DNA from: Fimbriimonadaceae bacterium
Lineage (GTDB): Bacteria > Armatimonadota > Fimbriimonadia > Fimbriimonadales > Fimbriimonadaceae
DNA: 64,000 nucleotides
Direction: 5' to 3'
Assembly (NCBI GenBank): GCA_022843485.1
Contig: JALHNM010000003.1
Coordinates: forward strand, 207,871 to 271,870
Shown: piece by piece, positions 1 to 8,831 of the stretch
Numbering within the stretch: position 1 is the first letter of the stretch
How the letters are laid out: each line of letters begins with the position of its first letter
Made by a program: the position numbers and the translations under genes
The notes under the pieces: generated by a model
What the model was told of the DNA's origin: nothing
The model's database searches: none
Seen by the model: the letters and a program-made list of their open reading frames with translations, nothing else

Positions 1-110
1 ACTCCGACCCGGACCTCCACAGCGGTGGCGGCGTAGTTCAGGGGCTGGCCGGTGGCGAGCGCGGCGAGGAGGCCGAGGAGCAGGGTCAAAAGGGGGCGCG
101 TGGTTCTCAC
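1..110 (-). CDS. exported protein, N-terminal fragment (runs off window)
   Basis: Only the first 36 codons are visible; the gene continues past base 1. The GTG start (108-110) overlaps the TGA of the upstream 1087-aa pilin-like gene in a GTGA arrangement, so it is probably translationally coupled and the last visible member of the pilin operon. The N-terminus has basic residues (RTTR), a Leu/Ala-rich hydrophobic core and an ATG-Q type signal peptidase site near residue 21. This indicates a Sec-exported protein. Function cannot be judged from this fragment; position suggests a role in the pilus/secretion system. Confidence 0.7.
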   Translation of the reverse strand, partial: MRTTRPLLTLLLGLLAALATGQPLNYAATAVEVRVG

Positions 111-3100
111 GGGTTCACCTCGCCGAAGTAGGCGAGCGTCGGGCTGACGGGCAGTCTCGGCATCGGCGGTAGCGCCCGGCCGAACTCGTCGGTCCGGAGC
201 GGTGTGCGCCCGTCGGCGCTCGATGAGGCGAGCACCGGGTCGTAGACCAGCGTCAGGTTCGGGACGGTCGGGTTGGCCGAGAGGTCGAGGCCCGAGGTGT
301 GCTGGGCCGGGATGCGGCGGCCGCTGGCGCCGATGAGGCGCGGCATCCAGCCCCACTTCTTGAGCCATTCCGCTTGGGCGCTGATCGGAGCGGGCATGTT
401 CTCGCTCACGGCGCCGAAGAGGCTCACCCGGACGGCGAGCGGCTCGCCGTAGAACGGGACCTCGGGCGAGTGGCCGTACAGTTCGAACCGCCGTTGGCGC
501 GCCTCGTCGTCGTTGAGCCCTCGGTAGGGCGACCCCGCGGTGGTCCGGTCGAGCCAGGCCTGGCGGGTGTCGTCGCTCTTGAGGTTCGTCCAGTGGCCGG
601 GGATCACGAAGAAGGACCCGTCCTCGGCGAAGAGGGAGGCCTCGATCCGCACGTCGTGGGGGGCGACCGCGACTCTGGAGGCGAGGTAGTTCTTCATCGG
701 CACCTGGCCGACGGCGTTCATCCGCACCCGAAGGAACGTCGGGTCCTGGACGCCGAGCGCGATCGGGCCGATGTCGGGGTTGTTCGAGACGAGGTTGCGC
801 CCGTTGAACGTGAAGCTCGCGTCGACGAGCGGCAGGCCGACGTTCTCGAACTTCGGGAACGCGTTGAGCGCGGGGTTGCCGAGGCCGTAGACCGGCACGG
901 TCGTGCCGTTCGGGAAGAACGGGCTCGCCGCGTTGAACACGACCTGGGTCGCGCCGAAGTCGATCGTCCGCGGGACGAGCAGTGTCGCCCAGTCCCCGCC
1001 GCCGAGGTACCGGCCGCTGAGGGCGTCGACCGAGACGAACCCGGGGCCGTTGTCGTCGGCCGCGCTCGTGAGCAGCAGCCGGGTCGGGATGCTCCCCCCG
1101 CCGCCCGCCTCGGTGTAGGTCCGGGCGTAGGGCTGCCACGAACTCGGGTTCAGCGGGTTGCCGCTGAGCGGGTCGAGCAGGAAGGCGGTCTCGAGCACGA
1201 TGTCGGGGTTGTCGATCCGGAGTTCGAACGGGTTGGCCGTGTCCGGCGCGGCGTTCGCGTCCTTCTCGTCCACCCGTTCGCCCGGGGCGGGGCCGAAGAA
1301 CAGCGTCGTGTTAAGCGTGACGTAGTCCCGCGCCATGAGCATCGCCATCGACCGGCTCGGCCGTTGCAGGACCGTCCCCGTCTCGTCGACGACCCCTTTC
1401 GTCACGCTGCCGTCCACGTAGACCGTCCCGAACGAAGCGAGCGTGATCTGTTGGTCGGTGGGGATGACGCCGCGGACCCGGACGTCCCCTTCGAACAGCA
1501 GGACGCCGTTGAAGAGCCGGCCCGCTAGTCGGAAGTCTTGGTCGGTGAGCGAGGCCCCCGGCCTGCCGACCAGGGCGGGCTGGGTGATCGAGTCGATGAC
1601 CATCGGTCGGCGTGCGTCGGCCGCGGTCGGGTACCCGACGCTCCGGACGCGGAACCGGGCCCTCGTCTCCGTCGTCGGCCCGCCGTCCGGTCGGCGCCAG
1701 AACGGGACTCGGCTCCGGGTGTCGCGTACGATCTCGAACCCGTCGGGCAGGAGCCTCACGGTCGGGGCGCGCGGGATGTAGAAGGGCCCGCGCCAGCCTT
1801 CGGTCTGGGCGTTGTTGGGGTTGAGCCAGTCGGTCGGCAGGGATCGGACGGCCCCGGCGATCTGGCGCTCGTCCTCGCTGTTCGAGTTCCCCCGCTCCGG
1901 CGAGTCGACGTAGACGCCGCTCCCGTAGCCGAACCTCCCGGAGTTGCGCCCGTTCACGAGCGCCCCCGAGTCGCGGGTCAGGACAAGGTAGCGGTTGAGC
2001 CCGTTCTGGGGGTCGGTCTCGATGATCGAGGGCGGCTCTTTCCGGGCCGCGCCGCGGCTAAAGCCGTCGACGTCGGCGTCCTGTCGGCCGTCGCGAAGGA
2101 CGCCGCCCAGGGTCGTGAACCGGGCCGCACCGCTATCGAGCGGGTACCCGTTCGCGGGCGGGTCACCCGCCACGACGAGGGGGTTTTGGAACGTGGACGC
2201 GTTCGACCCTACTGAGTCCGACCACGCGCTGCCCCAGGTCGAGTTGGCGGGGCGGTAGACGCTGCGGATGACCCGCAGGCGGGCCCCAGAGTTCCCGGGC
2301 GCGATGGACCCCGCCACGGACCAGCCCTCGTTCACGAAGGCGTTGAGGACGATGTCGTTCTGGCCGAACACCTTGAGGTCGGCGTTGCTATGCAGCGACC
2401 CTCCCCCGGGCGTGCGCTCCCAGTTCGGGGCGCCGGGCGTCCCGTCCGGGAACGCCTGGCCCCAGAGCAGGGTGCCGGCGACCGGTTGGACCTGCCCCGC
2501 CACGTCGCCGTAGGTGACGCCAAGGCCGACCTCGTCGAACGGGTTCCGGGCCCCGGTGCTCGCGCTCGCGGCGGGGAAGCCGATCTCGGCGGGCCGGGAG
2601 ACGCGGTCCTTGTTCGTGACGAACCGGGCGGTCTCGACGATCCCGATCGAGGCGAACGCGAGGAGGCTCCGCGAGTCGGTGAGCTGGGCGTCGGCCTGCT
2701 TGATCCGGCCAAGCTCCCTGGTCTTGTCGGCGAGGCTGGCGTAGCCCGCCACCTGGACGCGCTGGCCGAGCCGGAGCGTCGGGTCCTCGCGCCGGTCGGT
2801 GCGCAGGGCCCCTGGGCGGCCGACGACCTCGACGGAGAGGTAGCCCCTCGCCTGTCCCGGACGGCGCAGGTTCCCGGTCGGGTTCGCGAAGCTGTCGAAC
2901 TCGGACGGGGCGTAGCGCACCCTGACGAGGGCCCGCCCCCGCTCGAAGAAGACCCGGCTGTAGGGGCCGAGCCCGTCCGGCCCGCCGAGGTCGACGAGCC
3001 CGGGGACAGGGTTGCCCCCCCGGTCCGGGAAGGCGAGTGGGTCGGCCGGGCGCAGGTAGGCGGCGTCCGGGTCCCTCGTGAAGCCCTGGGCGTCGACGTC

Positions 3101-3370
3101 GAGCGCGGTCGGGGTCGGCCGCCAGTCGGCCCCGAGGGCCGAGAACCGGAGTTGGTAGTGGGCGTACTCGGCCCCTGCGCGCGCCAGGTCACCGGCGAGC
3201 GTGCGTTTCGACGAGGTGTCGGCGCTGCGGATGTTCCCGGAGAGGACGGCCGCGAAGGCGAACCCGAGCGACACGAGTACGCCCAGGAGGATCACGGCGA
3301 CGACCAGGGTCTGGCCGGACTGTCGGCTACGGGCTCTCGGGGGGGTGGTCACCATCGTGTCGGCTCTCAT
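107..3370 (-). CDS. PilX/GspK-like giant pilin-associated protein (1087 aa)
   Basis: Residues about 20-45 form a hydrophobic segment preceded by RQSGQTLVVAVILLG, the layout of PilX/GspK-type proteins, in which a short basic region and Gln/Gly precede one membrane helix. The rest is a large extracytoplasmic domain rich in Gly, Asn, Pro and Val with no family I recognise. PilX and GspK are normally about 200-350 aa, so this one is 3-5 times too long. It starts 4 bases inside the end of the upstream prepilin gene and is the fourth pilin-type gene of the operon, matching the GspK position in G/H-I-J-K orders. It probably forms part of a tip complex of a type IV pilus or type II secretion pseudopilus. 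The assignment to PilX/GspK rests on the N-terminus and gene order only. Confidence 0.75.
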   Translation of the reverse strand: MRADTMVTTPPRARSRQSGQTLVVAVILLGVLVSLGFAFAAVLSGNIRSADTSSKRTLAGDLARAGAEYAHYQLRFSALGADWRPTPTALDVDAQGFTRDPDAAYLRPADPLAFPDRGGNPVPGLVDLGGPDGLGPYSRVFFERGRALVRVRYAPSEFDSFANPTGNLRRPGQARGYLSVEVVGRPGALRTDRREDPTLRLGQRVQVAGYASLADKTRELGRIKQADAQLTDSRSLLAFASIGIVETARFVTNKDRVSRPAEIGFPAASASTGARNPFDEVGLGVTYGDVAGQVQPVAGTLLWGQAFPDGTPGAPNWERTPGGGSLHSNADLKVFGQNDIVLNAFVNEGWSVAGSIAPGNSGARLRVIRSVYRPANSTWGSAWSDSVGSNASTFQNPLVVAGDPPANGYPLDSGAARFTTLGGVLRDGRQDADVDGFSRGAARKEPPSIIETDPQNGLNRYLVLTRDSGALVNGRNSGRFGYGSGVYVDSPERGNSNSEDERQIAGAVRSLPTDWLNPNNAQTEGWRGPFYIPRAPTVRLLPDGFEIVRDTRSRVPFWRRPDGGPTTETRARFRVRSVGYPTAADARRPMVIDSITQPALVGRPGASLTDQDFRLAGRLFNGVLLFEGDVRVRGVIPTDQQITLASFGTVYVDGSVTKGVVDETGTVLQRPSRSMAMLMARDYVTLNTTLFFGPAPGERVDEKDANAAPDTANPFELRIDNPDIVLETAFLLDPLSGNPLNPSSWQPYARTYTEAGGGGSIPTRLLLTSAADDNGPGFVSVDALSGRYLGGGDWATLLVPRTIDFGATQVVFNAASPFFPNGTTVPVYGLGNPALNAFPKFENVGLPLVDASFTFNGRNLVSNNPDIGPIALGVQDPTFLRVRMNAVGQVPMKNYLASRVAVAPHDVRIEASLFAEDGSFFVIPGHWTNLKSDDTRQAWLDRTTAGSPYRGLNDDEARQRRFELYGHSPEVPFYGEPLAVRVSLFGAVSENMPAPISAQAEWLKKWGWMPRLIGASGRRIPAQHTSGLDLSANPTVPNLTLVYDPVLASSSADGRTPLRTDEFGRALPPMPRLPVSPTLAYFGEVNP

Positions 3371-5709
3371 CGGACGAAGTTCCTGGCCTCCGCCGCCCCC
3401 CGCACCGTGATGTTCTGCGGGTTGGGCAGGTTCTGCGACTGCGGGAAGTTACGGATCGTGACCGTGAACTCGACGACTTGGGTCGTGTCGTAGTCCACCG
3501 CCACCACGTCCTTCGGTTCCGTGTATTGGAAGCGGTAGCTGACGTAGATGTTCCCCGTCGGCACGAACCCGTTCGGCCCTCGGAACCCGCTCGGGATCGG
3601 CTCGCCGAACCGCGAGTTCAGTTCGACGTAACCCGCGCGGTAGGGCGCCTGCAGCACGGCTTGGAAGAACTCGTCGGCCCGGTAGGCCCGAGGGTCGTAC
3701 CGCAGGTCCCCGATCGTGTAGGGCAGGCCGAGCTCGCTCCAGCGCGGCTCCGGCTGGTCGGTGTAGTTGATCAGGTACTGGTTCGGCCCCACCGGCCGCT
3801 GGGTGACCCGCGTGTAGCGCACGTACCGGCCGTAGTTTGGGCCCGGTCGTTGGTCGGGGCCCACAACGACCTCGCTCCCCGGCGTCAGGACGGCCCTAGC
3901 CACCACGTCCGCAGGGTCTGCGGCGGGCAGGAGGGGGCTCAGGCTCCCGTCGGCCTGGGGCACCGCCCGCAGGTCGATGAAGCGGCGCACGTAGGTGGCC
4001 CGGTCCAGCCCCGGCGCGAGGCGCGGGAAGTCGGTCCAAAGCTTGTTGAACGTCCGGTTGACGGGTTGGAACCGTTCGTCGCTCCAAACGCCGGTCCCCA
4101 CGTCGGGGTCGTTGTTCGGGGTGAAGTCCAGCGGCGTGTTCGGGTCGTAGGGGCTCACGCGCACGCCGACGCGGTCGGCGACGTTGGGGGCCCCGGCGGC
4201 GCTCTGTTGGCCGCGGGTCGGGACGCGAAGGTCGTAGGCGAGCGAGGCATCGGTGCCGACCTCGTTGATCGGGAAACTCCCGACGAGCTTGCCCCCTCGG
4301 GGGTCCGGCACGACCGGGACGAAGTTGACGAGCCAGCGGGGGTCCTGCAGCCAGTTCGTCCGCGAGTCCGCCGACGCCACCGCCGCGGTGAACGCGTACG
4401 GCCGTCCGGGCGTGTCCTTCGGCAGCCGGAGCACCTCGAGGTAGCGGCTCACGTCGAACACTTCGACCCCTTCGCGCTCGTCGTCCGACATCGTGGCCGG
4501 GTCGAACCCGAACAGCCCCACCCGTTCGACGCCGGCGAGCGTCCAGGCCCGGCCGACCAGGTACGGTCCGCCGCCCCATTCGCCCCGGACGTCCCCGGCC
4601 CGGGCGAGGTTCTCGCCGAACGCCGGGGGCCAGAGGCTCGGCCAGACCCGGTAGTTGACGTTCGCCCACGCCCCGTACTGGGTCGTGAACACGTCCGGAC
4701 CCACCTTGTCCGTGTTAAAGGCCTCCTCGCCGGTGCGCACGGCGAGCTCGCCGGGCACCGCCTCGCTCGTCACCCGCTTGGGCTGGAACCGGACGAGGCT
4801 CACGAGCCGCGGGACGTTCCCGTCGTACTGCACGCGCGGCGGGCTCGTCTTCTCGACCACGGGCGCGACCATGTCGAACCGGCTGACCTCCGTCACCACC
4901 GTCGCCCGTCGGAGCCAGTTCTGCATCCGGACCGCCTTGCCCCGGCCGACGGCGGTGAGGGCGGAGTTCGCGACGTTGAAGTCCTGGCCCGGCAGCAGGG
5001 TGAAGAAGGCGGGGTCGTCGAGGTCGTCCGGCGTGCCGTCGAGGTCGTCGTCCAGGAAGAGCCCGGTGTCCACGACCGGTTGGAGCCGTCCGTTGACCGT
5101 CCGCCACACCCGCGGCTGGACCTCGGCCCGGAACAGCACGTAGAGATTGTCCCGCTCGCCGCTCCGGGCCATCAGGAGCCCGTCGTAGGGGTTCGTGTAC
5201 CGCGCGGCCCCGGCGGGGGAGCCGTCGTTCCCAAGGACCAGCGGCTCGCGGAGCCCGACGAAGTAGCGCACGAGCGTGCTGCCCTGCCTGGCCGGGAGCT
5301 GCTGCTGGCCTTTCGGCGCCCGCAGGGTGGGGTCGAAGCGCCCAGTGTCGGGGTTACGGAACGCACCTCCGGGGCCCCGGTCTTGCGGGTCTCCCTCGGC
5401 GGGCCGGACGAGGTCGAGCTTCGCGAAGGGCAGGCGCACCACGACGGGGGTCCGGTCCCGCCCCGGCACGACCACGTCGATCGCCCCCCGTTCCGCGTTG
5501 TTGTCCCGCACGGACGCGGCGTTGCCGACCTCCCGCTCGAGCTGCCGGACGAGGGTCCGGGCCCGGTCTTGCGCTTGGGAGAACGACTGGGCGGCCCTGG
5601 TGAGGTTAAAGCCCTGCACCACCGGCACCGCGATGATCGTGAGGAGGATCGCCGAGATCGCGATCGCCGTGATGAGTTCGATGAGCGTGAACGCGCTGTG
5701 TCGCCGCAT
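3367..5709 (-). CDS. prepilin-type protein, GspJ/PilW-like (780 aa)
   Basis: The N-terminus MRRHSAFTLIELITAIAIS is a class III (type IV prepilin) signal: a short basic leader, cleavage before Phe, Glu at +5 and a following hydrophobic helix to about residue 30. The residue before the cleavage point is Ala rather than the usual Gly. The remaining about 750 residues are a large exported domain with no family I recognise. Typical GspJ/PilW proteins are 200-350 aa. It lies 6 bases after the 696-aa prepilin and overlaps the following PilX-like gene by 4 bases, so the three are surely co-transcribed. Likely processed by the prepilin peptidase encoded at 8832-9860. Likely a minor pseudopilin; substrate or adhesive role unknown. 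Confidence 0.85.
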   Translation of the reverse strand: MRRHSAFTLIELITAIAISAILLTIIAVPVVQGFNLTRAAQSFSQAQDRARTLVRQLEREVGNAASVRDNNAERGAIDVVVPGRDRTPVVVRLPFAKLDLVRPAEGDPQDRGPGGAFRNPDTGRFDPTLRAPKGQQQLPARQGSTLVRYFVGLREPLVLGNDGSPAGAARYTNPYDGLLMARSGERDNLYVLFRAEVQPRVWRTVNGRLQPVVDTGLFLDDDLDGTPDDLDDPAFFTLLPGQDFNVANSALTAVGRGKAVRMQNWLRRATVVTEVSRFDMVAPVVEKTSPPRVQYDGNVPRLVSLVRFQPKRVTSEAVPGELAVRTGEEAFNTDKVGPDVFTTQYGAWANVNYRVWPSLWPPAFGENLARAGDVRGEWGGGPYLVGRAWTLAGVERVGLFGFDPATMSDDEREGVEVFDVSRYLEVLRLPKDTPGRPYAFTAAVASADSRTNWLQDPRWLVNFVPVVPDPRGGKLVGSFPINEVGTDASLAYDLRVPTRGQQSAAGAPNVADRVGVRVSPYDPNTPLDFTPNNDPDVGTGVWSDERFQPVNRTFNKLWTDFPRLAPGLDRATYVRRFIDLRAVPQADGSLSPLLPAADPADVVARAVLTPGSEVVVGPDQRPGPNYGRYVRYTRVTQRPVGPNQYLINYTDQPEPRWSELGLPYTIGDLRYDPRAYRADEFFQAVLQAPYRAGYVELNSRFGEPIPSGFRGPNGFVPTGNIYVSYRFQYTEPKDVVAVDYDTTQVVEFTVTIRNFPQSQNLPNPQNITVRGAAEARNFVR

Positions 5710-5715
5710 AAGCCT

Positions 5716-7806
5716 TTACCCTCGCCCTCCGACTTGCATGCTCTGGCTCTCGTTCCTTCGCCAGGACCGCGACCAGAACTCGAGCGCCGCATAGTTCGCG
5801 ACGGGGTCGGTGCCGAGCGCGAAGGAGCCGGGGTTCCAGACCGCCCGCACCCGCATCGAGGCGCCCCGCACCCGCCGGACGGCGTACCCGCGCGAGAAGT
5901 CGAACACCGTGTTCGGCCCCATCTTGCCCCGGATATCGACGAACGCCACGTTGCCTTGGGCGCCGTCCACTTCGAACTCTTGGTCGAAGAGCGGGGTCGG
6001 CGGGTCGTTCGTGCCCCGGCTCACCCACAGTTCACCGACGATGACCTTCTGGCCCCGGTCGCTGAGCGGGAAGTAGAGGCGGTACGGGTCGCCCTGGGGC
6101 CGCCCGTTGGCGTCCGGCGTCCCTCCGACGAGGCACTCGCCCGGGCCGAGCCCGTTCGCGCGGAAGACGTATGAGAGGCGGTAGTTCCGGGCCGCCTTGG
6201 CCGGTTGCACGGCCCACTCGCCGACGCCCATGTAGTGGGCCCTCAGGCTCCGGCCGCTCAGGTCGGCGACCTGCACCGGGGCGCTCCACGGGGCGTTAGG
6301 GTCGCCGGTCGGGTAGACTACCCACGCTCCGAGCCCGTCCTGGTTCGGGAAGACGTCGCGCAGGGTCACGACCCCGTTCGACTTGTCGACCGAGTACCCG
6401 CTGTCCGAGCGCTGCCCGTCGTTCCCGAGCACGACCCCGCCCGTTTCGGCGTCGACGAGCACGAAGTCCCCGTCCTGGACGACCGGGTTGCTGGCGGGCA
6501 GGGTCGGCACGCCGAGCCCGACCCCCGAGACGGGGCGTCCGTCCGGCCCTTGGTTCCCCTTCACCTTCAGGTTCGTGAGCGCGAGCTTGACTGTCCGCGG
6601 CCCGCTCACGGGCACTCGGAATTCGTCCCTCATGACCCTCCAGTCGAAGACGGTGTAGTCGACCCGGGCTTGGAGCGGCACCCGGCCCCCCTGGGCGGTC
6701 TGAACCTTGGCGTCCGCCGCGTCTGGGCTCAGCCACACTTGGCCGAGCGCGAACCCGCGACCCGTACCGGGGTCGGTTCCCGAGGCCACGACCTTGTACT
6801 CGTAGGGCTCGCCGGGCGTGAACGGCGCGCTGAGCGGCCGCTCGAGGAAGACCCGTTGCAGCCGGATCGAGGAGGCCTCGGTGCCGAGGTAGAGCTGGGG
6901 GTCGAACTGGCTCGAGCCGCCCGGGTCGTTGACGTCCGGCAGCGCCACGAGCTGCCGCAACGAGACCACCCAGTAGTTCCCCGCCCGGACCGCGTAGGGC
7001 ACTGGGTTGGCCGGGTCGAGAGTCGCCTGGACGATGACGTCGAACTGGTCGGTCCGGCCCCCGTTGTCGTAGAGGAAGCTGAACGCGATCCGGAACGCAC
7101 GCGCGGTAGAGGGGCCTACCCAGAGCTGGTCCTCGCCCGGGAAGTACGTGTCGTCCGTGCTCTCGGAGTCCACGAAGAAGAACTCCCAGTCGCGCGGCGA
7201 GCCGCCGGGGTTCGGCCGGTTGATCGAGCGGTCGCCGAACCGGCGGGCGAGGTCGTTGCCGTAGACCTGCAGCACCCCGGTCTCGCCGACGCCGGTCGCA
7301 GCGTCGCGGAAGTAGTAGACCGGGCCGAACGTCAGGTTGAGCACCGAGACCGGCTGGCCGTTGACGACGCCGCGGCCCGGGACGGGACGGGACTCGCCCA
7401 CGACCCGAGAGAAGACATTGGGCCCGCTGGCCGTGGCCCAGTCCCCGAAGCGCTGCCCGTCCACCAGCACGTTCCCGTCCTGGTCGATCCGTCCGACCCC
7501 GTCCGAACTCCGCGGCGGCATGAGGTCGCCCCAGTTCCGCGTCGGGTCGATCTGCACCCGCAGGCCCGCCGTCGTCCGGGTGTAGGTCACGGGGACGATC
7601 ATCTCGGCGACCTGGCCCGGTTGGCCCAGGATGCGTTGCGTCTCGGTAGAGGCGAGTTGGGCGGCGACCGTGTTGTTCCGGGTCGTCCGCAGGAGTTGCA
7701 GGCCCGGCGGGAAGATCTGGACCACGGCCAGGATCCCGACCAGGAACACCACGATCACGACCAGCACTTCGATGAGGGTCGTCCCGGCTCGGCGGTTCTT
7801 CGGCAT
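5716..7806 (-). CDS. prepilin-type protein, GspI/PilV-like (696 aa)
   Basis: Starts with MPKNRRAGTTLIEVLVVIVV: basic leader, Gly at -1, Glu at +5 and a long hydrophobic helix, the hallmark of type IV prepilins and of GspI/PilV minor pilins (TLIEVL). After the helix comes a roughly 660-residue extracytoplasmic region with no motif I can name; normal family members are 120-200 aa. Third in an operon after the peptidase and the 291-aa pseudopilin, with a 90-base gap from the latter and 6 bases to the next gene. The N-terminal helix would insert it into the pilus or pseudopilus while the bulky domain is exposed. The pilin class is secure, the specific subunit identity is inferred from position. 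Confidence 0.85.
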   Translation of the reverse strand: MPKNRRAGTTLIEVLVVIVVFLVGILAVVQIFPPGLQLLRTTRNNTVAAQLASTETQRILGQPGQVAEMIVPVTYTRTTAGLRVQIDPTRNWGDLMPPRSSDGVGRIDQDGNVLVDGQRFGDWATASGPNVFSRVVGESRPVPGRGVVNGQPVSVLNLTFGPVYYFRDAATGVGETGVLQVYGNDLARRFGDRSINRPNPGGSPRDWEFFFVDSESTDDTYFPGEDQLWVGPSTARAFRIAFSFLYDNGGRTDQFDVIVQATLDPANPVPYAVRAGNYWVVSLRQLVALPDVNDPGGSSQFDPQLYLGTEASSIRLQRVFLERPLSAPFTPGEPYEYKVVASGTDPGTGRGFALGQVWLSPDAADAKVQTAQGGRVPLQARVDYTVFDWRVMRDEFRVPVSGPRTVKLALTNLKVKGNQGPDGRPVSGVGLGVPTLPASNPVVQDGDFVLVDAETGGVVLGNDGQRSDSGYSVDKSNGVVTLRDVFPNQDGLGAWVVYPTGDPNAPWSAPVQVADLSGRSLRAHYMGVGEWAVQPAKAARNYRLSYVFRANGLGPGECLVGGTPDANGRPQGDPYRLYFPLSDRGQKVIVGELWVSRGTNDPPTPLFDQEFEVDGAQGNVAFVDIRGKMGPNTVFDFSRGYAVRRVRGASMRVRAVWNPGSFALGTDPVANYAALEFWSRSWRRNESQSMQVGGRG

Positions 7807-7896
7807 AGCGTTTCGTTCGTGCAGGTTGGCGTGGGTCGCGGGCGCTCCCGGTCTCGTTCGGACGGGTCGGCGCCGGTGGGGTCTCGGGCCGCCCGG

Positions 7897-8772
7897 TTAG
7901 GGCTTGACCCTCCAACTCCGCTCGGCCATCAGGTTCGAGGCGAACGGGCGGGCCCCGCCGCCCAGGAACACCACGATGTCCTGGTTCCCGGCCTGGAGCC
8001 GGTCGTCCTGGAAGTTGCGGTCGTACCCGTGCCAGAACATGACCGTCTCGGCGGGCGGCTCGTTGTAGCCCAGCTGCCGCGGGTCGTCGAGGGCGCTGCC
8101 CAGGTTGGTGCCGTCGCCGACGAGCGAGTACCCCGTCCAGAACAGGGCGTAGCGGAGCTCGACCTGAGAGCGGATCCCCGGCCGGCGGGTGTCGGCTACG
8201 TCATAGCCGCTCACGCGGTAGAACCGGAGTTGCCGCTGCGGGTCCGAGCAGGGCACCAGGCCCTCGCAGACCGGCTGCGGGTTGTCCACGAAGTTGAAGG
8301 CCTGGCGGGCCCCGGCGGTGTCGTCGTCGCCGTTCACCTGGCTGTCGCCGTTGAAGTCGCCGAGCGGGGCCGTGCCCACCGCGCGAGGGTCGGCGGCGGG
8401 CCAGAGCGCGGTCGTCACGTCCGAGTCCTTGAAGGGGTTCGCCCCGTTCTTGAACGTCGCCAGGCTCACGACCCGCTTCGGGTAGAGGAAGCTCTTGACC
8501 AAGTTCGCGGGCACGACGTCGTTCCCACCGGGGGTGTAGGTGGTCACATAACCGAGCAGGGCCGGGGGATAGCCACCCTGATCGACCCGGTACAGCTGGA
8601 GGGCCGTCCGGAGCGTGTTCATGTTCGTAATGTCCCCGGAGCGCCGAGCCGTCACCTTCGTGTTCTGGTAGACCGGGAAGATGATCGCGGCCAGGATCGC
8701 GATGATCGCGATCACGGTGAGCAACTCGATCATGGTAAAGCCTCGGCTGAGCCGGCGGTTCTTCGTGCGCAT
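7897..8772 (-). CDS. type II secretion/type IV pilin-like protein, GspG/PilE-type (291 aa)
   Basis: The leader MRTKNRRLSRG is followed by FTMIELLTVIAIIAILAAI, a textbook prepilin cleavage and methylation site (Gly -1, Phe +1, Glu +5) typical of GspG/PilE. The leader and helix are followed by a pattern resembling major pseudopilins (NTLRTALQLYRVDQGGYP, residues about 50-67). Around residues 137-151 is GDFNGDSQVNGDDD, resembling a dockerin-type calcium loop. An SD-like AGGGGGAA lies before the ATG. First of four pilin-like genes and only 59 bases after the prepilin peptidase gene, so one regulon. Probably a major or core pseudopilin, although 291 aa is about twice the family norm. Confidence 0.88.
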   Translation of the reverse strand: MRTKNRRLSRGFTMIELLTVIAIIAILAAIIFPVYQNTKVTARRSGDITNMNTLRTALQLYRVDQGGYPPALLGYVTTYTPGGNDVVPANLVKSFLYPKRVVSLATFKNGANPFKDSDVTTALWPAADPRAVGTAPLGDFNGDSQVNGDDDTAGARQAFNFVDNPQPVCEGLVPCSDPQRQLRFYRVSGYDVADTRRPGIRSQVELRYALFWTGYSLVGDGTNLGSALDDPRQLGYNEPPAETVMFWHGYDRNFQDDRLQAGNQDIVVFLGGGARPFASNLMAERSWRVKP

Positions 8773-8831
8773 TGTTCCCCCTGTTACGGTGTCTCCCGCC
8801 TAAGACGGCGAGCCCCCCCGTTGTGTTCCCT

